Shown here piece by piece: positions 6,038-9,661 of a stretch of DNA of 9,661 bases (position 1 is its first letter; every line of letters starts with the position of its first letter). Below the pieces are notes generated by a model. That model was not told the origin of the DNA and searched no databases. It was given only the letters and a program-made list of their open reading frames with translations. Location: NCBI GenBank assembly GCA_005798925.1, contig SYID01000043.1:1-9661 (forward strand), in the 5' to 3' direction. A program made the translations under genes and the position numbers. Origin of the DNA: Verrucomicrobiota bacterium. Its GTDB lineage: Bacteria > Verrucomicrobiota > Verrucomicrobiia > Opitutales > UBA953.

Positions 6038-6793
6038 ATGGCCGCTAAGCCCGGCAGGATGCGCGCGGACGAACTGCTGCTGAAGCTTTCGCTCGCGCCG
6101 TCCCGCTCGGTCGCCCAGGCGCTGATCCTCGCCGGCAAGGTGCGCTCCGGGCCCGACGCCGTGGTCAGCAAGCCGTCGCAGTCCTTCCCGGAGGACGCGG
6201 TGCTCACCGTCGACCAGCCGCCGCGTTTCGTCTCCCGCGGCGGCGAGAAACTCGCCGGCGCGCTCGATCATTTCAAGATCTCCGTCGGAGGCCTGCACGG
6301 ACTCGACGTGGGCGCGTCGACCGGGGGCTTCACCGATTGCCTGCTGCAACGCGGCGTCGTCAGCATGACGTGCGTCGACGTCGGCACGGCGCAGCTGCAC
6401 TCGAAGCTCCGCAACGACCCGCGCATCCGGAACCTCGAGAAGTTCAACGCGCGGGAGATCAATCACGTCGAACTGCCTCACCCGACCTACGGCATCGTGG
6501 TCATGGACCTTTCGTTCATCTCGCTCGGCCTCATCCTGCCGATCGCCTGGCAGCGGGTAGGGCAGGGCGGCCATCTCGTGGCGCTCATCAAGCCGCAGTT
6601 CGAGGCGACCAAGGCCGAGGCCGACAAGGGCCGGGGCATCATCAAGGACCCGGCCATCCATGCCCGGGTGGTCGACGGCCTGACCGCCGTCGCCCAAGGC
6701 CTCCCGGGCGCGCAGGTCCTCGGGGTGATCCTCTCTCCCATCGAAGGCGGGGACGGTAACAAAGAGTTCCTGATCGCGGTCAAAAGGGCCTGA
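6038..6793 (+). CDS. tlyA: TlyA-family rRNA (cytidine-2'-O)-methyltransferase
   Basis: A 251-residue protein with an N-terminal S4 RNA-binding domain (about 8-66, RADELLLKLSLAPSRSVAQALILAGKV) and an FtsJ/RrmJ-like SAM methyltransferase domain (about 67-250). Seen motifs: SRGGEKL, SAM motif I LDVGASTGGFTDCLLQRG (89-106), VVMDLSFISL, ALIKPQFEA, and GNKEFLIAVKR. The 2'-O-methyltransferase K-D-K-E set can be read as Lys71, Asp157, Lys185 and Glu243. TlyA methylates C1409 of 16S rRNA and, in type II members, also C1920 of 23S rRNA, and its presence makes ribosomes sensitive to capreomycin in species studied. The ATG at 6038 is 3 nt after thiG; an in-frame ATG at 6059 directly before RADELL is an alternative and would match the short N-terminus of many homologues. 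Often a neighbour of dxs in other bacteria; here it trails a thiamin gene. Confidence 0.94.
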   Translation: MAAKPGRMRADELLLKLSLAPSRSVAQALILAGKVRSGPDAVVSKPSQSFPEDAVLTVDQPPRFVSRGGEKLAGALDHFKISVGGLHGLDVGASTGGFTDCLLQRGVVSMTCVDVGTAQLHSKLRNDPRIRNLEKFNAREINHVELPHPTYGIVVMDLSFISLGLILPIAWQRVGQGGHLVALIKPQFEATKAEADKGRGIIKDPAIHARVVDGLTAVAQGLPGAQVLGVILSPIEGGDGNKEFLIAVKRA

Positions 6794-6795
6794 TT

Positions 6796-6897
6796 AGGGC
6801 TAGGGACAGGGCCGGGGATAGGGCTTGGTTTAAGCATAAATTAGCTGAATAGGCCGATTTTTGCACTTTCTACCCCTATCCCTGCCCCCACCCCTGC
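6796..6897. repeat. Inverted G-tract repeat element, copy 1
   Basis: It fills the gap between tlyA and rpsR (6794-6959). The left arm starts 3 nt after the tlyA stop: G tracts at 6797-6799, 6803-6805, 6809-6811, 6814-6817 and 6821-6823, with gaps of 2-3 nt (repeating units GGGCTA, GGGACA). The right arm (about 6870-6897) is its inverted form, with C tracts at 6873-6876, 6880-6882, 6885-6889 and 6891-6894; both arms share GGGATAGGG. Pairing is imperfect. The AT-rich centre (6824-6869) is the most AT-rich stretch of the region and could hold a promoter for rpsR, but I find no clean -35/-10 pair. The rest of the gap, 6898-6959, is pyrimidine-rich leader. The left arm matches copy 2 at 22 of 26 positions. 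Confidence 0.75.
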
Positions 6898-6959
6898 ACT
6901 TCTGGCGCACCCCATTTCTCCTTGCCCTCAGTCCTTCCGCCCTTACTTCCAAACCTCCC

Positions 6960-7154
6960 ATGACCACCGAAGGTAAGCTCAAGCGCTCCCGCAACCCTCT
7001 GGACTTCGACTTCACCGAGCCCGAGGCCCTGACGCGCTACGTCACCGAGACGGGCAAGATCCTGCCCCGCAAGCTGACCGGCCTCACCGCCCGCCAGCAG
7101 CGTCATATTGCCAAGGCCGTGAAGCGCGCCCGCAATATGATCACGATGAAGTAA
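6960..7154 (+). CDS. rpsR: Small ribosomal subunit protein bS18
   Basis: A 64-residue ribosomal protein that binds 16S rRNA in the platform of the 30S subunit together with bS6. The family core is clear: LDFDFTEPEALTRYVTETGKILPRKLTGLTARQQRHIAKAVKRARNMITM (from residue 14), close to the usual 'I-D-Y-K-D-x-x-x-L-x-x-F-x-x-x-x-G-K-I-x-P-x-R-x-T-G-x-x-x-x-x-Q-R-x-x-x-x-A-I-K-R-A-R'. The N-terminal extension is short and there is no cysteine, so this is not a zinc-ribbon form. ATG 6960 gives the normal start; the frame is open to a TTG at 6861 inside the repeat, which I reject. The gene is not beside rpsF, ssb or rplI within the window and seems to be its own unit, with a terminator 24 nt after its stop. 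The leader is pyrimidine-rich without a Shine-Dalgarno. Confidence 0.93.
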   Translation: MTTEGKLKRSRNPLDFDFTEPEALTRYVTETGKILPRKLTGLTARQQRHIAKAVKRARNMITMK

Positions 7155-7178
7155 TCGTCCTCGCGACGACTTCCCCGG

Positions 7179-7202
7179 GCCGCCTCCGCAGGCGGCTTTT
7201 TT
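7179..7202 (+). terminator. Intrinsic terminator of rpsR
   Basis: GCCGCCT (7179-7185) and AGGCGGC (7190-7196) form a perfect 7-bp stem around CCGC, followed at once by six T (7197-7202). It stands 24 nt past the rpsR stop and separates rpsR from the following sua5 gene, which therefore probably needs its own promoter or relies on read-through. Confidence 0.88.
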
Positions 7203-7238
7203 GTTGCCTGGTCTGGGAGGTTGCCCCCGGCGACGCCT

Positions 7239-7252
7239 CCCGATAAATCGGG
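7239..7252. repeat. Palindrome in the sua5 leader with an overlapping alternative stem
   Basis: CCCGAT and ATCGGG pair around AA, a perfect 6-bp stem with a tiny loop. Its left half overlaps CCTCCC (7236-7241), which could instead pair with GGGAGG (7215-7220). The two stems exclude each other. It may be an operator-like dyad, a leader structure or chance. Confidence 0.4.
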
Positions 7253-7290
7253 CGGGACTCCCGCTGACCGTCCGCGTAACCTCCGCCGCC

Positions 7291-8274
7291 TTGTCCCCGC
7301 CCGCCTCCAGCTTCCTGACTTCCGCCGCCGCCGACCTGTCCCGGGCGGCCGAGTTGTTGCGTCAAGGCGCCTGCGTGGCCTTGCCGACGGAGACGGTCTA
7401 CGGCCTCGCCGCCGATGCGACGAACCCGGCGGCGCTCGCCCAGGTCTTCGCGATCAAAGGCCGCCCGCTCCTCGATCCGCTCATCGTCCATGTGCTCGAC
7501 CAGGCCGCGCTCGCCGAGATCGCCGACCCAGATCCGCGGCTGGCCAAGCTCGCTCACCTCTGGCCGGGTCCCCTCACGGTCGTGCTGCGGCGTAAGTCCG
7601 TCGTGCCGGATCTCGTCACGGCCGGCAAGGACACCGTCGCGGTCCGCATCCCGGCCCACCCGCTTTTCCGCGAGGTGCTGCGTCTCGCCGGGCGCCCGCT
7701 CGCCGCGCCGAGCGCCAATCCGTTCGGTTACGTGAGCCCGACGAAGGCGACGCACGTCCGCGATTCCCTCGGCGAACGTTGCCCGTGGATCGTCGACGGC
7801 GGCGCCTGCGCCCACGGCGTCGAATCCACGATCCTCGACCTCTCCGTGCCGGGCCGCGCCCGCCTGCTTCGTCCCGGACCGATCCCGCTCGAGAAGCTGC
7901 GCGCGCTCCTCGGCGAGATCGAGGTGGTCACGCGTGCCGCGAACCAGCAGGCCGCGCAGGACGCCCCGGGCATGCTCGAGCGCCATTACAGCCCGGCCAC
8001 CCGCGTCGCGCTCTTTCCGCACGGCACGCTGCCCGTCATCGCCAACCTGCGTTCGGCGGTGGTCTTCCTCGGCCGCCGCGCCGACCCGCCCGGCCGCGCC
8101 GACGTCTTCCTGCTCTCCGAGGACGGCTCGACCGAGGAGGCCGCGCGCAATCTTTTCGACCTGCTCCGCCGGCTCGACGCCCGCGGCTACGAGACGATCC
8201 ACGCCGAGCTCGCGCCCCCCGCCGGCATCGGCGCCGCCTACAACGACCGCCTGACCCGCGCCGCCGCCCGCTGA
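7291..8274 (+). CDS. L-threonylcarbamoyladenylate synthase (long-form Sua5/YwlC type)
   Basis: The enzyme makes threonylcarbamoyl-AMP from threonine, bicarbonate and ATP, the first step of the universal t6A37 tRNA modification. Numbering from the TTG at 7291 (327 residues): YrdC domain with PTETVYGLAADA (32-43), KGRP (56-59), LWPGPLT (90-96), AAPSAN (138-143), GVESTI (176-181); then the linker PGMLERHYSP (226-235), and a C-terminal Sua5 domain to about 325. Presence of that second domain makes it Sua5-like, not the short TsaC. The start is uncertain: no in-frame ATG or GTG exists before the conserved core, so the choice is TTG 7291 or TTGs at 7201/7204, which overlap the rpsR terminator. I prefer 7291 because it leaves about the usual number of residues before AAELLRQG. 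The stop overlaps the prmC start by one base. Confidence 0.92.
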   Translation: MSPPASSFLTSAAADLSRAAELLRQGACVALPTETVYGLAADATNPAALAQVFAIKGRPLLDPLIVHVLDQAALAEIADPDPRLAKLAHLWPGPLTVVLRRKSVVPDLVTAGKDTVAVRIPAHPLFREVLRLAGRPLAAPSANPFGYVSPTKATHVRDSLGERCPWIVDGGACAHGVESTILDLSVPGRARLLRPGPIPLEKLRALLGEIEVVTRAANQQAAQDAPGMLERHYSPATRVALFPHGTLPVIANLRSAVVFLGRRADPPGRADVFLLSEDGSTEEAARNLFDLLRRLDARGYETIHAELAPPAGIGAAYNDRLTRAAAR

Positions 8275-9119
8275 TGCAGAACCTCCTGGAGACGCTGAAG
8301 AAGGCCGCGGAGTTCCTCGCGCGCAAGGGCCTGGAGAAACCGCGCCTGGAGGCCGAGCATCTCTTCGCCGCCGGTCTCGGGCTGAAGCGACTCGACCTTT
8401 ATCTGCAGTTCGAACGCCTGCTCAACGACGAGGAAGTGAAACGCCTGCGCGACCTGACGGTCCGCCGCGGCAACCGCGAACCCCTCCAGCACATCGTCGG
8501 CAAGGCGGAGTTCCGCGACCTCGTCCTGAAGTCCGACAAGCGCGCGCTGATCCCTCGTCCGGAGACCGAAGAGCTCATCGACCTCGCGCTCGCGCTGTTC
8601 CCGGAAGACCAGGCCGTGCGCGCGCTCGACCTCGGCACGGGCTCCGGCGCCATCGCGCTGGCCCTCGCCGCCGAGCGTCCGCTCTGGAAAGTCGACGCGG
8701 TCGATCGTTCGGCCGATGCCCTCGCCCTCGCCCGCGAGAACGCCGCGCAGTGCAACCTGGCCGAGCGCGTCAATTTCGCGGAGTCCGATTGGTTCGCCGC
8801 GGTCACCGACGCCTACGACCTGATCGTCTCGAATCCCCCTTATCTCACCGAAGCCGAAGTCGCCGAGGCCGATCCGGAAGTCCGCGAGTTCGATCCGAAG
8901 TCCGCGCTCATCGCGTCCGACGAAGGCCTCGCCGACCTGCGCCGTATCCTGACCGCCGCCCCGAAATTCCTGCGCACCGGCGGCTGGGTGCTCTGCGAGA
9001 CCGGCATCGGCCAGCACCCGATGTTGGCCGATTTGTCTTCTCGGCTCGGTTACGCGGAGTCCGCCGGCCTGCCCGACATGAGCGGCCGCCCGCGTTTCTG
9101 GAAAGCGAAGAAAGCCTGA
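8274..9119 (+). CDS. prmC: Peptide chain release factor N5-glutamine methyltransferase PrmC
   Basis: A 281-residue SAM-dependent methyltransferase that methylates the Gln of the GGQ motif in release factors RF1 and RF2, improving termination. The N-terminal helical substrate-binding domain covers about 1-85 with the family segment REPLQHIVGKAEFRDL (68-83); RALIPRPETEEL follows (90-101); SAM motif I is LDLGTGSGAIAL (118-129); the catalytic NPPY is at 187-190; DEGLADLRRIL and the C-terminal GRPRFWKAKK complete the pattern. Length is typical. The ATG shares its first base with the last base of the sua5 stop (TGATG), so the two are translationally coupled. The pairing of a t6A enzyme and PrmC is also known from other bacteria, where sua5/ywlC-type genes sit near prmC and prfA. 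prfA is not seen here. The G-tract repeat begins 7 nt after the stop. Confidence 0.95.
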   Translation: MQNLLETLKKAAEFLARKGLEKPRLEAEHLFAAGLGLKRLDLYLQFERLLNDEEVKRLRDLTVRRGNREPLQHIVGKAEFRDLVLKSDKRALIPRPETEELIDLALALFPEDQAVRALDLGTGSGAIALALAAERPLWKVDAVDRSADALALARENAAQCNLAERVNFAESDWFAAVTDAYDLIVSNPPYLTEAEVAEADPEVREFDPKSALIASDEGLADLRRILTAAPKFLRTGGWVLCETGIGQHPMLADLSSRLGYAESAGLPDMSGRPRFWKAKKA

Positions 9120-9126
9120 ATGAAGC

Positions 9127-9238
9127 AGGGCTAGGGCTTGGGCCAGGGATAGTGAAGGCTGTTGGTAACTGCGCATCATATCTGCCGCGCTTTCAGCCTT
9201 CCTCCTTTTCAATCTAGCCCTAGCCCCGGCCCTAGCCC
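9127..9238. repeat. Inverted G-tract repeat element, copy 2
   Basis: It occupies most of the 180-nt gap between prmC and proS. The left arm has G tracts at 9128-9130, 9134-9136, 9140-9142 and 9146-9148. The right arm at 9214-9238 is its inverted form (C tracts 9218-9220, 9224-9227, 9230-9232, 9236-9238). Arms 9128-9152 and 9214-9238 are complementary at 21 of 25 positions. Inside, GAAGGCTG (9154-9161) and CAGCCTTC (9194-9201) form a second perfect 8-bp stem, so the transcript could fold into one long hairpin. There is no T tail, so this is not a normal terminator. The remainder, 9239-9299, is a pyrimidine-rich leader before proS. Confidence 0.8.
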
Positions 9239-9299
9239 AAGTCCTGGGCGGAGCCCTCCCGTCTTGCCCTTCGGCCTGCCTTCGCTCTTTACTGACCTT

Positions 9300-9661
9300 A
9301 TGTCCCAGCAGCCCGCCGCCAAGCCCAAGACCGCGATCACCCCGACCCGTCAGGAAGATTATCCGGAGTGGTATCTTCAGGTGATCCGCCACGCCGACCT
9401 GGCCGAGAACAGCCCGGTCCGCGGCTGCATGGTGATCAAGCCGTGGGGTTACGCGCTCTGGGAGAACATCCACCGCGACCTCGACGCGATGTTCAAGGAG
9501 ACCGGCCACGTGAACGCGTATTTCCCTCTCTTCATCCCGGTCAGCTACATCCAGAAGGAGGCCGCGCACGTCGACGGTTTCGCCAAGGAGTGCGCGGTCG
9601 TCACCCACTCGCGCCTCGAGGCCGGACCGGACGGCAAGCTCGTGCCCGCCGGCGAGCTCGA
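9300..9661 (+). CDS. proS: Prolyl-tRNA synthetase, archaeal/eukaryotic-type, N-terminal part
   Basis: The first 120 residues of a class II synthetase that charges tRNA-Pro in the cytosol; the window ends inside the gene. After a short Ala/Lys-rich start, the protein shows DYPEWYLQVIRHADLAENSPVRGCMVIKPWGYALWENIHRDLDAMFKETGHVNAYFPLFIPVSYIQKEAAHVDGFAKECAVVTHS, which I recognise as the ProS type 3 group (archaeal/eukaryotic-like): motif 1 helix with the PWGYALWE segment and FPLFIPxSxxxKEAxHVxGFAKECAVVTH. The bacterial type 1 enzyme with its editing insertion begins differently. The ATG at 9300 has no Shine-Dalgarno but a pyrimidine-rich leader like that of rpsR. Motifs 2 and 3 and the C-terminal zinc-binding-like domain are beyond the window. 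Type 3 enzymes are common in several bacterial phyla, so this alone does not show recent transfer. Confidence 0.93.
   Translation, partial: MSQQPAAKPKTAITPTRQEDYPEWYLQVIRHADLAENSPVRGCMVIKPWGYALWENIHRDLDAMFKETGHVNAYFPLFIPVSYIQKEAAHVDGFAKECAVVTHSRLEAGPDGKLVPAGEL

Noticed and set aside
5207..6697. 496-codon open frame on the minus strand opposite thiG and tlyA
   Set aside because: Shadow of high-GC codon bias: the product is His/Arg/Gly/Asp-rich low-complexity sequence without any fold, while the plus strand encodes two unmistakable families.
6794..6959. G-tract element as a plain transcription terminator of tlyA
   Set aside because: Arms are distant and imperfectly paired, and no T run follows the right arm.
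7141..8202. 353-codon minus-strand frame opposite sua5
   Set aside because: Same shadow effect; product is Arg/Glu/Gly-rich with no recognisable domain and would cross the rpsR terminator.
8238..9608. 456-codon minus-strand frame over prmC and proS
   Set aside because: Antisense shadow; it runs through the repeat element, and the plus strand holds PrmC and ProS with all motifs.
1..9661. CRISPR array, tRNA, IS element or prophage
   Set aside because: No regularly spaced direct repeats, no cloverleaf pattern that I could recognise, and no transposase, integrase or phage-like protein in any frame.

Overview
The window is about 9.7 kb of GC-rich bacterial chromosome, densely packed with core and housekeeping genes. 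Gene content, a pyrimidine-rich leader style with few Shine-Dalgarno sites, an archaeal/eukaryotic-type prolyl-tRNA synthetase and a Bacteroidota-like ThiE paralogue are compatible with the Verrucomicrobiota (an Opitutales-like genome is my best guess). That assignment is inference; no marker here proves it. I see no integrase, transposase, CRISPR array, toxin system or tRNA.

Layout. (1) Positions 1-2368, plus strand: the end of an ABC ATPase gene, a MacB/FtsX-type permease overlapping it by ATGA, and a lipoprotein alpha/beta hydrolase. This probable operon ends in a strong hairpin at 2392-2419, shared with convergent genes. (2) 2439-3618, minus strand: a small outer-membrane beta-barrel protein and, upstream of it, a lipoprotein-like cyclophilin peptidyl-prolyl isomerase, both envelope proteins. 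(3) 3706-6793, plus strand, divergent from the isomerase: thiS, a thiE-like paralogue, thiE, thiG and tlyA in a tight row. The first four belong to the thiazole and coupling branches of thiamin synthesis: ThiS carries sulfur, ThiG builds the thiazole ring, ThiE joins thiazole and pyrimidine. The paralogue lacks the ThiE metal-site residues and may be TenI-like. tlyA (rRNA 2'-O-methyltransferase) follows thiG by 3 nt. (4) 6960-9661, plus strand: translation genes, namely a stand-alone rpsR with its own terminator, a long-form Sua5 threonylcarbamoyl-AMP synthase, prmC (release-factor methyltransferase) overlapping it by one base, and the start of proS, cut by the window edge.

The most unusual structure is non-coding. 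The two larger intergenic gaps of the right half (after tlyA and after prmC) each contain the same kind of element: a plus-strand row of GGG tracts spaced by 2-3 nt, starting right after the stop codon, then a less G-tract-rich centre, then an inverted C-tract row. The left arms of the two copies match at 22 of 26 positions, so this looks like a dispersed inverted repeat family whose arms also fit the G-quadruplex pattern. A further C-tract run lies upstream of the isomerase gene. Apart from that the region looks like ordinary core genome; I did not find a convincing new multi-gene system.
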